NCBI GenBank assembly: GCA_048213135.1
Contig: PS015314.1
Coordinates: forward strand, 1-31,381
Reading direction: 5' to 3'
Length of the DNA: 31,381 bases
DNA from: Reclinomonas americana ATCC 50394
Taxonomy: Eukaryota; Jakobida; Jakobea; Jakobida
Shown here: one piece after another, positions 1 through 10,545 of the stretch
Position numbering within the stretch: the first letter of the stretch is position 1
How the letters are laid out: each line of letters opens with the position of its first letter
Notes under the pieces: generated by a model
Databases searched by the model: none
The model's input: only the letters and a program-made list of their open reading frames with translations
What the model was told of the DNA's origin: nothing
Program-made: the position numbers and the translations under genes

Positions 1-44
<44 letters not shown>
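1..44. repeat. (GA)n microsatellite at left edge
   Basis: An almost pure GA dinucleotide run opens the window. Similar runs occur at 5041-5106, 5558-5588, 7811-7850 and 31204-31248, with CT runs at 14581-14657, 14827-14872, 17520-17550, 18093-18138, 18187-18230, 21410-21447 and 22490-22522. Positions 45-585 hold CT/GA-rich low-complexity DNA with no exon that I can support. Confidence 0.9.
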
Positions 45-51
<7 letters not shown>

Positions 52-585
52 CAAGGGAGAAGAGAGAGAAGCAGGAAGAGATGATACGAGTCCTGGAGGA
101 GTGAGTTGGACTCATGATGTCTCTCTTCTCTCCCTTCACTCCTCCCTTCCTCTCTTTCCTGTCTGTCTTCCTCTCGTTTCCTACTTCTTGCTCTCCCTCC
201 CTTTCACTTGCCCCTTCCTCCTCCTCTTCCCTTGGTGTCTCTTTTCTTTCCTTTTCTCTCTTTCCCATTTGTTGCGCTTTCGCCTTTCTCTCTCGAGCAC
301 ATAGCAAAGAGAAGGGGAGAGCATAGAGCTCTGACTCAAGCGAGAGTGAGAGAGAGATTGAGTTTTTGGAGGGCATGAGAGCAGACAGCACACGGCAGTC
401 GACCAGAGAGAAAGAGAAAGACAGAGGAGACGAGAGAGGCTTGTTGTTGATCTCGCCTGACTCTTGCTTGGGAGGGCGTGAGACAGAGTCCAGAAGGAGA
501 GTGGAAGCCTCTCCTCTCCCTCCCATCCCTTTCCTTCTCCCCTTTCCTCTCAATCTCTACGTCATTCCCCCTTTCCATTCTCCAG

Positions 586-1238
586 AGGCCAGCGTCGGCA
601 AGGGCAGGCGAAAGTCCACCTCGAAAACCGCAGAAGGTACTCCGCGCAATCCGCATTCTTCTTTCCCCCTCTTTTCCCTCTCCTAACTCCCCTCCGCCAG
701 TCGCCCGCGATCTGGAACGCTTGTCTGGCGAGTGGGAAGTGCTGTCGGGAGTGGTGCGTGAGCTGGCGCAACGAGTACGCGAGTACCGCCAGGGCGATCT
801 GTTTGCACGTGCCGTGGAATCAGCGCGTGCTCACGTCAAGAGCGAGGCCGATCAGTTCCGCTCCGAGTTGGCCGCCATTGACGAGCACTTTGTGCAGGTG
901 TGTCTTTCCTGCGCTTCGATTTCTTCTGTGTTTTGCCGCTCAACCCTCCCCCTTCACAGGCTCCAAACCAAGCACGCTCACTCGATACGCATGGCGCCGT
1001 GCGTGCACTGCCGGCAGCACTCAAGCGAGAGAGCGCAGCCTTGCAGGAGTTGCGGCAGGCGGCCGACGAGCTGCCGAGACTGGCCGCTCAGCTGAATTCC
1101 GTCGCGGACATTCTGGGTGATCCCGACACGCGTCTGCCGCCGAGCGCCGTGGTCCACAAACCAGCACTCTCCACAGCGCAGGAGATGACCAAGAATCTGG
1201 GCGTGCCGTCGGCCGCCTCTCGCCGGCGGTACAAGTGA
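586..1238 (+). CDS. 3' part of unknown, probably coiled-coil protein (partial)
   Basis: Three exons join in frame: 586-636, 701-897 and 960-1238 (TGA stop at 1236). The introns are 64 and 62 nt, GT-AG, and the first has a CTAAC branch-like motif just before its CT-rich acceptor. The reading passes from ...KSTSKTAE across a split valine codon into ARDLERLSGEWEVLSG. The product is rich in Leu, Glu, Arg and Ala with helix-forming spacing, and ends in a basic tail SAASRRRYK. The exon at 586 starts with two bases of a split codon, so at least one upstream exon is missing or lies in the CT-rich DNA to the left. I do not recognise the family. It converges on the armadillo-like gene; 1239-1635 between them shows nothing further. 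Confidence 0.6.
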
Positions 1239-1635
1239 GCCACCGACCGCTTGTCTGTCTGTTTGCTTGTGGGTGGGGGAGGAGAATCAATGGAAAAATG
1301 AATGTCAATAGTGTGAACGAACGCGTAGTCTCTGGTGCATCGTGCAGACATCTCCACTGGCGTGATACTATAACTGATCGCCAACATGCTCTCTTCTCAA
1401 GTGGTCCGATTCAGAATGCACAGCCACCAGAGAGAAGAATTCGTCAGCAAAGAAGACGCTCATAGCAGAAACTGCGTCCAAGTGAAGAAAAAGTCAAAGC
1501 GTCTATGAGCCCGCTTGGAAACACATTACCATCTCGAGTGTGAATCAGAGATGGTGCAGTCTGGCGTTCCTCCTGCAATCACAAACTCCAACCAGGAACG
1601 CCGGCTCCACAAGATGTAACTGTACAATCACCCGC

Positions 1636-4600
1636 TCAACACATGCTTCTAATCAACTCCACCAACTGCTGCGCTCGCGTGCGCTGAATGGGTGGCCCAT
1701 CCAGTTGTCCGACCGCCACTCGACGCATGAGGCCGCCCATGCCCTCGGTGCCGGCCATCAGCGCCGCCCACTGCGTGCCATACGTACTATCCTGCGTCAT
1801 AACGAACAGCGCGTTGGCGGCGCTCGTGGCCACGCGATTGTTGCGATGCACGAGGCACTGCGAGAGGAGCGAGACCGCTTCCGACACAAACACGCGCTCC
1901 ACCACGTCGGGCGACACGCCGGGTCGTTCGAGCATGGCGGCCAGCGTCTCGGCGGCCCACACGTGCTCATACGGCGTGCACTCGGGCAGCAGCAGCGTCA
2001 CCAGCGCGTTGGCCGATCCCGCCTCCTCCACCATTTCTTGCACCGCCGGCTGGTTCTGCGCAAAGAACATGAGCGCGCGACTCGCCGACATGTTCAGTTC
2101 GGAGGGGAAGTCCATGGCTGCGCGTGTGTGGAGAAGGGTGAGCACTCATCATCATCATCCTTCCCAACACAAGAGTGAGACTCACGTTCGCCGCCCTCCT
2201 CGGACTCGGCGGTCTCGAGGTACACGTCGGCGAGCACCATGAGGAAATCGATGCCACTGGCGGCCAGCACCACGTCAATGTTGTCGGGGTTGCCGCGGCA
2301 CGCGCTGACCACGCACGAAACCGCCTTTTCTTGCACCGTGTGCAAATCGTGGTTCAGCAGCTGCACCAGCGGCGTCAGGCCACCGGCCCCGCGGAAATCC
2401 ACTTGCGACTCGGGCGCCGACTCGAAGCACAGGCGCAAGCACTTCATGATTAACTCCATGAACTCGGGCATGGCCTTCTCGTCCACCGCCATGGCCAGCG
2501 CCGTGGCCAGATCCAGCGCGCACGACCGCAACGCGTGCTCCGGCAGCTCCAGCTCACTGGCGTGCGCCGACGTGAGGCAGTTGGTGATGGAGCGCGACAG
2601 CGAGCACAGCATGTCCATCANNNNNNNNNNNNNNNNNNNNNNNNNNNNNNNNNNNNNNNNNNNNNNNNNNNNNNNNNNNNNNNNNNNNNNNNNNNNNNNN
2701 NNNNNNNNNNNNNNNNNNNNNNNNNNNNNNNNNNNNNNNNNNNNNNNNNNNNNNNNNNNNNNNNNNNNNNNNNNNNNNNNNNNNNNNNNNNNNNNNNNNN
2801 NNNNNNNNNNNNNNNNNNNNNNNNNNNNNNNNNNNNNNNNNNNNNNNNNNNNNNNNNNNNNNNNNNNNNNNNNNNNNNNNNNNNNNNNNNNNNNNNNNNN
2901 NNNNNNNNNNNNNNNNNNNNNNNNNNNNNNNNNNNNNNNNNNNNNNNNNNNNNNNNNNNNNNNNNNNNNNNNNNNNNNNNNNNNNNNNNNNNNNNNNNNN
3001 NNNNNNNNNNNNNNNNNNNNNNNNNNNNNNNNNNNNNNNNNNNNNNNNNNNNNNNNNNNNNNNNNNNNNNNNNNNNNNNNNNNNNNNNNNNNNNNNNNNN
3101 NNNNNNNNNNNNNNNNNNNNNNNNNNNNNNNNNNNNNNNNNNNNNNNNNNNNNNNNNNNNNNNNNNNNNNNNNNNNNNNNNNNNNNNNNNNNNNNNNNNN
3201 NNNNNNNNNNNNNNNNNNNNNNNNNNNNNNNNNNNNNNNNNNNNNNNNNNNNNNNNNNNNNNNNNNNNNNNNNNNNNNNNNNNNNNNNNNNNNNNNNNNN
3301 NNNNNNNNNNNNNNNNNNNNNNNNNNNNNNNNNNNNNNNNNNNNNNNNNNNNNNNNNNNNNNNNNNNNNNNNNNNNNNNNNNNNNNNNNNNNNNNNNNCG
3401 CGCTCGATTTCGCTCTCCTCGCACTCACTGGCGTCGATGACGATGGATTCGAGGCGAGGAATGCCGTCGCATTCGCGGAGGAGTTGGAGGGTGCCCTCGC
3501 CTGGAAGAGCGGGAAGGGGGGAAGGGGGCAAAGGGGAAGGGGGCACAGGGGAAGGGGACAAAGGGGAAGGGTGAGGGGAAGGGGGGAAGGGTGCAAAGGG
3601 GAGGGGAAGGGGGAAGGGGAAAGGGAAAAGGATGCGATGCGTGGAGCAAGTTGACAGAAGGAAGGCGATAGTCGATACAGAAAAAGGAGTGGCAATAAGA
3701 TGAGTTATTAAAAAGCTGAAGAGACCGAAAGCATGACACACGGACAAGCTCAGAGGATGGACAGGACGGAGATGCAGACGACAAACGAGATAAGGAGATC
3801 GAAGGGCACACGTTGAATGAGAGTGGCCACGCAAGCCGCAGACGATGAGAAGTGCGAGTGGACAAAAGGAGGTGAACGCGACAAACAAGGTGATGTGGTT
3901 GAAGGGCACAGGTTGAGTGAACCAAATGTCAGAGGATGCGAAGTGATGGAAATGCACGACAAACAAGAAAGGAGATCAAAGGGCAAGTTGAGCGCAACAA
4001 ACGTCAGAGGGGGAAAAGGAAATTGATAATGACTGGAGGCAATGAGAACAGACAAGAAAGAATGCACAGAGACCGAAGGGTACACGTTGCATGAGAGTGG
4101 CCACGCAAGCCACAGACGATGAGAAGTGCGGGTGGACAACAAGGAGATATACATGACAAATAAGCGAAGGAGATAAGTCGGCACAGTTGAGTGAAATAAG
4201 CATCAGACGATGAAATCGCGGGTGGACACCAATGAGATGCACGAGACAAACAAGGTGAGGAGAGCAAGATCGCAATGAGATAATGTGACCAAGCAAGTGG
4301 TAGAGGACGAGAAATGCGGGTGGACAACAAAGTGATGCAAGGGCAGACAAGAGAAAGAGATAAAAAGGCAATGAGTGAATCAAACGTCAGAGGATGCGGT
4401 GAGAGGTGGACAAGATGAAGATGCACACGGCAGATCGAAGGGCACAATCTGAGTGAGAGAGAGAACAAAGACGAGGAAAGGATGCTGACAAAGCACAATG
4501 AGGAGCACAAGAGAGAGAGAGAGAGAGAGCACTGCAAAGTCACGGAGGATGACGTACAGATGTTGACTGTGAAACAGTGACGTGGACATGTAGAGACAAA

Positions 4601-5037
4601 CGGCAAACAAAGAAAAGGAGATCAAAGGGCAAGTTGAGTGAATCAAGTCAGAGGATGCGAAGATGCACACGGCAGACAAGAAAAGGAGATCGAAGGGCAC
4701 AATCTGAGTGAGAGGGTGACCACGCAATCCTCAGAAGATGAGGAAAGCAGGCTGACGAAAGCACAAAAACGCGCACAAGAGAGACAAGCCACAGAGGATG
4801 ACGTATGGAAGCTGACAATGAAATGAGGAAGCACAGTGAGGTGGACACGTAGAGAATGCACATGGCAAACAGGATAAAGAGATCAAAGGGCAAGTTGAGT
4901 GAATCAAACGTCAGAGGATGCGGTGTGAGATGGACAAGATGAAGATGCACAGGGCAGATTGAAGGTCACAATCGAGAGAGTGACCACGCAATCCTCAGAA
5001 GTTGAGGAGAGGCGGCTGACAAATGCACAATGAGGTA

Positions 5038-5107
<70 letters not shown>

Positions 5108-5550
5108 GACTGCGAGCCGCAGAGGATGACGTATAGAAGCTGACAATGAAATGAGGAAGCACAGTGAGGTGGACAAGTAGGAAATACACATGAAGAGAAC
5201 GACAATCAGGAGCTGCCTGTTTGAGTACGAGAGCCACACACACACATGCAGCAGCAAACAAAGCACGCAGAAGAGTGACACACACACTCACGCACCCTTG
5301 GAGATGCTCTCCAATGACTCCGCCATTGATCTCCGATGCGCAAAGCTCGATCGCTTGCTCTCCATGCCACTCAAGGCGCGATCAACCTTGCCCAGCACTG
5401 ACAGAGAGAGAGAGAGAGTATGTGTGTGAGAGAGTGACGAATTTGGAAGGCGGCGTTGGCGACTGCTCCTATATTCACACACACACTCTGACACACACAT
5501 TGTGTCTCTTGATGCCACAGAGGCACATGCGTGTGTGCGTGTCTGAGTGT

Positions 5551-5591
<41 letters not shown>

Positions 5592-6068
5592 TGTTGCGCT
5601 TATCACAGATGTGCATCATTCTTCCTCTTGTTCGCTCTCTCACACACACACACTGTCTCTCTTCTGTGCCACTGAAGCACATGCGAGTGTGTGCATATAA
5701 GAACAGAGAGAGAGAGAGGTGACGCACTTGTCTCACAGATGTGCATCACTCTTCCTCTCTTATCTCTCTCTCACACACACACGCACGCAAACACACACAC
5801 ACACACACACATACATACACACACACACAGAGAGAGAGAGAGAGATTACACTTGTCTCACAGATGTGCATCTTTCTTCCCTCTCTCTTTCTCTCTCTCTC
5901 ACACGTGCAGCTGCTGGAGGCAAGAGCGCATGTACACAGTGACACACAGTGTGCCTTTCATGCGCATGTGTGTGTGTGTCTCCGAGTGCGTGTGAGAGAG
6001 TGTGTGACATGTCTTCTGTGAGTGTTGGCGCAACGTTCGGCGTGCTCGTCTGTTTCCATGGCCGACAT
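1636..6068 (-). CDS. Armadillo/HEAT-like repeat protein
   Basis: The start is ATG at 6068 in a good context (CACCATG). Exons on the minus strand: 6068-6035, 5397-5296, 3500-2186 (interrupted by the gap 2621-3398) and 2117-1636 (TGA). Exon 1 gives MSAMETDEHAE and joins exon 2 through a split Leu codon; exon 2 joins exon 3 as ..SISKG/EGTLQLL. After the gap come stacked helical units such as GGLTPLVQLLNHDLHTVQEK and ALVTLLLPECTPYEHVWAAE, the alternation typical of ARM/HEAT repeats, which usually act as protein-binding scaffolds; the partner is unknown. Introns 1 (637 nt) and 2 (1,795 nt) are packed with microsatellites and a minisatellite. Codon phase before and after the gap does not match, so the gap length is wrong or hides an intron. 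The repeat-fold call is good; the subfamily is unknown. Confidence 0.7.
2621..3398. other. Assembly gap of 778 N
   Basis: The gap lies inside exon 3 of the armadillo-like gene. It removes up to about 260 codons, presumably several repeat units. Confidence 0.99.
3505..3645 (-). repeat. CCCTTCCCC-type tract upstream of an acceptor
   Basis: On the minus (sense) strand this is a run of short C-rich blocks separated by TT, ending in the CTTCCAG acceptor of the armadillo-like gene at 3501. It is effectively a very long polypyrimidine tract; the opposite strand carries repeated G-runs able in principle to form G-quadruplexes. Similar tracts lie at 13381-13460, 23930-24144, 27256-27343, 28650-28750 and 29957-30005. 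Confidence 0.75.
3725..5190. repeat. Degenerate 80-100 bp minisatellite in intron 2
   Basis: Irregular copies of a purine-rich unit share the landmarks GATCGAAGGGCACA, GTTGAGTGA, GTCAGAGGATGCG and AGATGCACACGGCAGACAAG. Copies start near 3797, 3898, 3977, 4075, 4437, 4620, 4690, 4880 and 4960. A pure GA run (5041-5106) interrupts the array. All of it lies in the 1.8-kb intron of the armadillo-like gene, and no coding exon is evident inside. Confidence 0.7.
5401..5910. repeat. Mixed CA/GA/CT microsatellites in intron 1
   Basis: Alternating CA and GA/CT runs are interspersed with a recurring block around CTCACAGATGTGCATC (near 5600, 5730 and 5857). The block recurs at about 125-130 bp, so this is a minisatellite built from microsatellites. 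It fills the first intron of the armadillo-like gene. Confidence 0.75.
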
Positions 6069-6325
6069 GGTGTGTCTCTCGTCTGTGGACAGCCTGTGCT
6101 TTCCTTCCTTTCGTTTTGGAGAATGAATGGCCGTGAATGAATGTGATTAATGTGATTTCAAATCGACTGAAATCGGAGTTCGGCTTTTTGTCTGCCATAA
6201 CTGCGAGCTTAATTCTTCGGAGTTGGGCTGTGTGTACTTGCTGCTAGTGTATGCGCGACTGGCTCTTGCGGGCCTGGCCGGAACCTGTAAGTTTGTTTCT
6301 CACTTGTGCGAGTGTAATTGGTGGG

Positions 6326-6804
6326 CATTTGTCGCATTACTGTATTGGAATGTGGTGAATATTAATGAAGTGTTTTGTTCTCATGTGTTCATGTTCGTGT
6401 TTTTCCTGTCTGACTGGGGCATGCACGAACCCCGACAACATTGACTTCGAATTCGAATTCGAATGCAGGTGCACGCAGCAACTGCGCCCCCATGTGCATG
6501 TATGCCACTGACAACATGAGCCTCACCAACAACATGACCTCCTGCTCTTGTACTCAACCTCACCACCAATGAGCACGACTCCGCTGCTTCGATTGTTTCT
6601 AATTCGCAGCGTATTCACGGATCCGGATCCGGATCCGGCGAGGCACTGGAACGCCTCACCCTCCGCACGTGTGAACTAGGCCGCGCCTCTGACTGCAGCT
6701 GCTTGCGGATCTCGTGTCGCCGCACCACCTCCAATTCATCATCACTCAATGCATAAGAAAAACACTTCATTCACCACATTCCAATAATTATAATGCGACA
6801 AATG
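6326..6804. repeat. Inverted repeat enclosing two palindromic hexamer arrays
   Basis: The left arm (6326-6376) reads CATTTGTCGCATTA... then GGAATGTGGTGAAT...GAAGTGTTTT. The right arm (6758-6804) is its imperfect reverse complement and contains the stop codon (6788) of the adjacent minus-strand gene. Between the arms are a perfect 18-bp palindrome of iterated GAATTC (6446-6463) and a perfect 20-bp palindrome of iterated GGATCC (6618-6637). The DNA between the armadillo-like start (6068) and 6788 holds no gene that I can support. Confidence 0.75.
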
Positions 6805-7474
6805 TCCATGACATCTTCGAATTCTCGCCATGCGCGTCACCGCACATCTCCTCTTCGTCGCTCTCTTCACAGACGTGTGGTGGACAGTGACGACGTTGTT
6901 CATCGTGTTGCGCCTCGTGCAGCAGGTTGACGACACCGGCAACTGTGGGGCACAGATTGATCATGAGGACTCGCACACTCACTCGCAGAAGACGACGAAC
7001 GAGCCACAAACCCTTGACAGCCTGCCGCAAGTACACGCGGTACAAGTGCTTCACAAGGAGCCTGCGCTCACGCAAGCACGCCTCCTGTGTGTGCGGCGTG
7101 TCAACAACGGATTTTACACAAAAAACGTTAACACACGTGCACATGTGCACAAGTTCACACACACATGAAGAACGGCGCCAAGAAAGTTTGATGTGGGGAT
7201 CTTGCCCTCGTCGAAGAAGGCAGCGATACTCGCCAGCGAATAAATAAAATAGGTGCGTCTCTCTTGCGCTGACATTCAAGCAAAAACAGTGGGCAGGACG
7301 GAAACGTACGAAAATGGCGGGACCAAGAGCACTGTGCTGCAGAGACTGACGTTGTTGTTGGAGGACCATCTTGTCGACGGCCGGAAAGACATGGCCGTGG
7401 ATCAGGAGGCTGAAGATCTTCGACCGCTGCGCATGCGCATGCCAGTCGACGTTCTTCGATATCTCCGCTATCAT
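6788..7474 (-). CDS. Small protein of unknown function, about 174 residues
   Basis: The start is ATG at 7474. Exons 7474-7351, 7268-7165 and 7084-6788 (TAA) join in phase through GTCAGT..CAG and GTGTGT..CAG introns of 82 and 80 nt. The product begins MIAEISKNVDWHAHAQ, continues with hydrophobic/helical stretches (YFIYSLASIAAFFDEGKIP, LLVKHLYRVYLRQAVKGLW) and ends with an acidic patch (EESDEEEMC). A GTGAGT..CAG pair inside exon 3 (about 40 nt) could be another intron, but removing it breaks the better reading frame. I do not recognise the family. The gene is divergent from ALG12, start codons 143 bp apart. Its last codons and 3' flank are duplicated in inverted orientation at 6326-6376. Confidence 0.5.
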   Translation of the reverse strand: MIAEISKNVDWHAHAQRSKIFSLLIHGHVFPAVDKMVLQQQRQSLQHSALGPAIFVRFRPAHCFCLNVSARETHLFYLFAGEYRCLLRRGQDPHIKLSWRRSSCVCELVHMCTCVNVFCVKSVVDTPHTQEACLRERRLLVKHLYRVYLRQAVKGLWLVRRLLRVSVRVLMINLCPTVAGVVNLLHEAQHDEQRRHCPPHVCEESDEEEMCGDAHGENSKMSWTFVAL

Positions 7475-7617
7475 CGACCAAGCCAATCACCAGCAGCTAT
7501 CGGCCAACGAGCACGTCATCCTACGAGCCCGTCAGCAGCAGGTGGTCTCTCGCACAAGAGGAGAGCGCACAAAAATGAAGCCTGTCCGGTTTTGTCCTGT
7601 TTCTGCAATCGACATTG
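7475..7617. promoter_or_regulatory. Divergent intergenic promoter region upstream of ALG12
   Basis: This 143-bp spacer separates two divergent start codons. It contains a CCAAT pentamer (near 7484) and a CRE-like half site in CACGTCATC (near 7511). An upstream ATG (7575) in another frame precedes the ALG12 ATG and would make an overlapping short ORF if included in the transcript. The role is inferred from position only. Confidence 0.4.
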
Positions 7618-10102
7618 ATGTTCTTCCGCGCCAGCCTTGCGCTCCTCGGCCTCATTTGTGCTCTGTTTGTGGTGCTCTGCCCGTTCACCAAGGTCGAAGA
7701 GAGCTTCAACGTGCAAGCTGTGCATGATTTTGGCGCGAATGGGCTCGTGGCGTCGTGGTTTGCTGGTGACGAAGGGTGGCAAAAGGTGAGAGATGAGGGA
7801 GGAGGGAGAGAGAGAAAGAGAGAGAGAGAGAGATGAGAGAGAGAGAGTGCAGTGATGATTCTTTGCGAGTGATTGATTGCAACTTGTCACGAGTTGTCTT
7901 GACTGGTTCTCCTCCTCCTCCTCCTCCTCCTCCTCCTCCTCCTCCTTCTCTCTCTCTCTCTCTCTCTCTCCTTGCCTTCTTTCGCAGCTTCTTCCTTCCT
8001 CTTCCACGCACCTCACCTCTGCCTGTCTTCCTTTCTTCCTACTTTAGTTCCTCCTCTCCGTCTTCTTGCTCTCTTGTTTTCTTTGTTTCTCCCTCTCCCT
8101 CTCTCTCCCCCGCTCCTCCACTCCTCTCTGTCTCTCGCTCTGGCACTCCGTCCTCCCTTCCTTCCTTCCCTCCCTCCCTCTCTTCCCCTTCGCCTCCCTC
8201 CTCCTCCTTCAACTCCTCCCTCTGCCACTCCTTCCTTCCCCTCCCACCCTTCCCTTTCACCTCCCACCCTTCCCTTTTCGCCTCACTCTTCCCACTTCTC
8301 CCCTCTTCTCCCCCAGTTCGACCACCTCCACTTCCCCGGAGTCGTCCCCCGCACCAGTCTCGGCGCCTGGCTGCTGGCCGCCACCACCGCCCCCCTGCGA
8401 TGGCTCGGCATCTTGCACATTCCACTCCTCGTTGCCGGCGAGTGCCATCCTCCTCCCCCCCTCCCCCTCCTCTCCCCTCTCCTCTCTCAACTCTCATTCG
8501 CAGTCCGCGTGGCACTCGGCGCACTCGTCTGCGCCTCCCTCGCCTTCTTCTTCACGGGCGTGGCACGTCTGAGTCGACCAGTGGCGCTCCTGGCCACAGC
8601 GCTCTCCGCCCTGCAGTTCCACTTCTTGTTCTACGCCTCGCGCCCGCTGCCCAACACCTTTGCTCTCATCGTGGTGCTGGTGGCTCTGGGATTGTGGTTG
8701 CACGAGGCGCTGGTGCCGTGCGCGGCCGTGTTGACGGTGGGCGGTGTGATATTCCGGGCCGAGTTGGCGCCACTGCTGTGTGTGGTGCTGCTGACGTCGT
8801 TGGTGCGGGGTGGCGTGCGCGCGTTTCCGTGGCTCCGGTTGATTCGCGTCGGCGTGCTCACGGCAGTCGCAGCGCTCGGTGCGTCGACTTTTTGTTTCTT
8901 GCATGGAGTGCAACGATTGTTGACTTGTGCGAGTTGGTTTGCAGCATTCACTGTCGTCATTGATTCGGTGTTCTGGCGGCGCTGGCTGTGGCCCGAAGGC
9001 GAGGTGTTCTGGTTCAACACGGTGGAGAATCGGAGCAGCGAGTGGGGAGTTGCGTGCATGAAAGAGACAAGAGAGATAACACGCTTTAAGTAGAAGGAAA
9101 GCACTCAAGACTTGTTGGCGATCATTGGTAGATGCTCATTGTTGTGTATGGATCAGTGAAGTTATTAGTGTCATTCTGAGAATCACGCGCGTGCAGGTCA
9201 TGCCCGTCCACTGGTACTTTTCGTCGGCGCTCCCACGTGCCCTACTCGTGGCCTTTCCGCTCGCCCTCGCCTCGCCGTTGCTGGTGCGACAGCACGGTGC
9301 GGAGCGACTGTTGGCGTTGCGATGCATCGCAGTCGCGCTGCTCTTCGTCACGGCATACTCGGTGTTGCCGCACAAGGAGCTGCGCTTTGTCATCTACGTC
9401 GTGCCGCTGTTGAATGTGGCCGCGGCGTGCTCCCTGCACGTGATGTTGCGTGTTGTGCTTCTCATCTTGCATGCGTTGGTTGTGCTGATCCCCCTGCCTT
9501 GTAGCTTGTCGTGGGCGCTCTCGCGCGGCCGCAAGATGCAATGGATGGGGTGGATCGGCATTGCAGCACTGGTGCTTGCGTCAGCCGCCCTCGTGGTGTT
9601 TGTGTTCCTGGCAGCAAGCACCCTGAACTATCCGGGTGGCGAAGCCATGGAGAGATTCCACCAAAGTTGCGTGCCTTTGCTTTCCCAACCCCCTCGCTCA
9701 GTGTCTGCTGACTGGCATGCGCAGAATACGCCGACGGCGATCAGCGGCTGCACATTGACGTCAAGAGTGCGATGACGGGCGTCAGTCGCTTCCAGGAGCG
9801 CGACGCAATCGAGTGCGTGCCCGCACCTTGCTCCCCAAAGTCGGAAAGTCATTCTCACTCCCTCCCTCGTTAGGTACTCCAAAGCAGAGGGCGATGTGGA
9901 TCTACGTCCTTTCACCCATCTGCTGAGTGAACACGAATATGTTCACGGCTTCCGACCGCTGGAGTGTGTCGATGGCTTTGTTGGCTTCAGCCCGCGTGCA
10001 CTGGCCATTCGCACCGCCCCGCAAGTGTGTGTGCACGAGCGGCTGCCGGCCGACCTCGATATGCCGCCTCTGTTGCGATACGTGCATGTGAATACGTGCT
10101 GA
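7618..10102 (+). CDS. ALG12: ALG12: Dol-P-Man:Man7GlcNAc2-PP-Dol alpha-1,6-mannosyltransferase
   Basis: ALG12 is a polytopic ER membrane enzyme of family GT22 that adds the eighth mannose to the lipid-linked N-glycan precursor on the lumenal side. Exons: 7618-7785, 8317-8437, 8504-8878, 8945-9048, 9197-9444, 9505-9665, 9725-9812, 9874-10095 or to the TGA at 10100. Every junction keeps phase. Family motifs appear in order: CPFTKVEESFNVQAVHD near the N-terminus, FPGVVPRTSLG in the first lumenal loop, FYASRPLPNTFAL, IFRAELAPLL, DSVFWRRWLWPEGEVFW, LPHKELRFVIYVVPLLN, LNYPGGEAM, then the soluble tail with HIDVKSAMTGVSRF. The length of about 510 residues is near the usual 480-550. The intron at 8438 is GC-AG (GCGAGT donor); those at 9049, 9445 and 9666 use GTTGCG donors. 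The tail may not stop at 10100: see the CS-domain exon downstream. Confidence 0.93.
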
Positions 10103-10136
10103 CTGGCTACTCCTCCTTCTCACTCCACTTTCGCAG

Positions 10137-10525
10137 GGTCCATCCGCCCATTGCGTGGGCGCAGTCGTCCACCGACCTGCGCATCGTCGTGCGCCTCGCC
10201 GGCGTGGACACAGTGAAACCGCGCATCGGCGACGACGACACACTGGTGTTGGCGGTTGCTGGCGGTGGAGGCGACGGCGAAATGGATGGCACCGCCACGG
10301 TCCGCATCCCGCTCTTTGCAGCCGTGGAGGCCGGCAGTGTGCGGTGCTCGCCCCTGCAGTCGCACATTCTGTGCAACATGAAAAAGGCGCCCTTCGAGTC
10401 ACAATACCTGTACTGGCCTCGGCTGGTGCACGATGCCGAGGATCCACGAATCACCACCGACGACGACGCACAGCTGGTGATGACGGATCTGGCGAGCGGG
10501 GAGTCTACTCGCCATCACCCAGAAT
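10137..10525 (+). CDS. CS (p23-like) domain exon, probably fused to ALG12; 3' end in gap
   Basis: After a TTCGCAG acceptor the reading VHPPIAWAQ opens a CS/p23 domain: beta-strand pattern LRIVVRLAG, then PLFAAVEAG, and the family's YWPRLVHD near the end, followed by an acidic stretch. No suitable start codon precedes it in its own frame. Splicing a 41-nt intron (10096-10136, donor GTGCTG) joins it in frame to the ALG12 tail (..LLRYVHVNT/VHPPIAWAQ), with only about 20 residues between the end of normal ALG12 and the CS domain. CS domains usually bind chaperones such as HSP90, or occur in HACD3-type proteins. It could instead be a separate gene starting at the in-frame ATG 10061 (MPPLLRY). The reading runs into the gap at 10526 without a stop. 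The domain call is strong; the fusion is inferred. Confidence 0.72.
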
Positions 10526-10545
10526 NNNNNNNNNNNNNNNNNNNN
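10526..10545. other. 20-N gap between convergent genes
   Basis: The gap removes the 3' ends of both the ALG12-CS reading (+) and the CRT-like gene (-). Four gaps here are exactly 20 N, which suggests a placeholder of unknown true size. Confidence 0.95.

Noticed and set aside
3725-5190. Possible CRISPR-like array
   Set aside because: Repeats are degenerate, vary in length and have no conserved short repeat/spacer alternation; the context is a eukaryotic intron.
7351-7474. Weak resemblance of VDWHAHAQRSKIF to the Smk-1 domain of PP4 regulatory subunit 3
   Set aside because: The following conserved RF.R.I.GLKDEFYNRYI segment is absent; the next exon reads quite differently.
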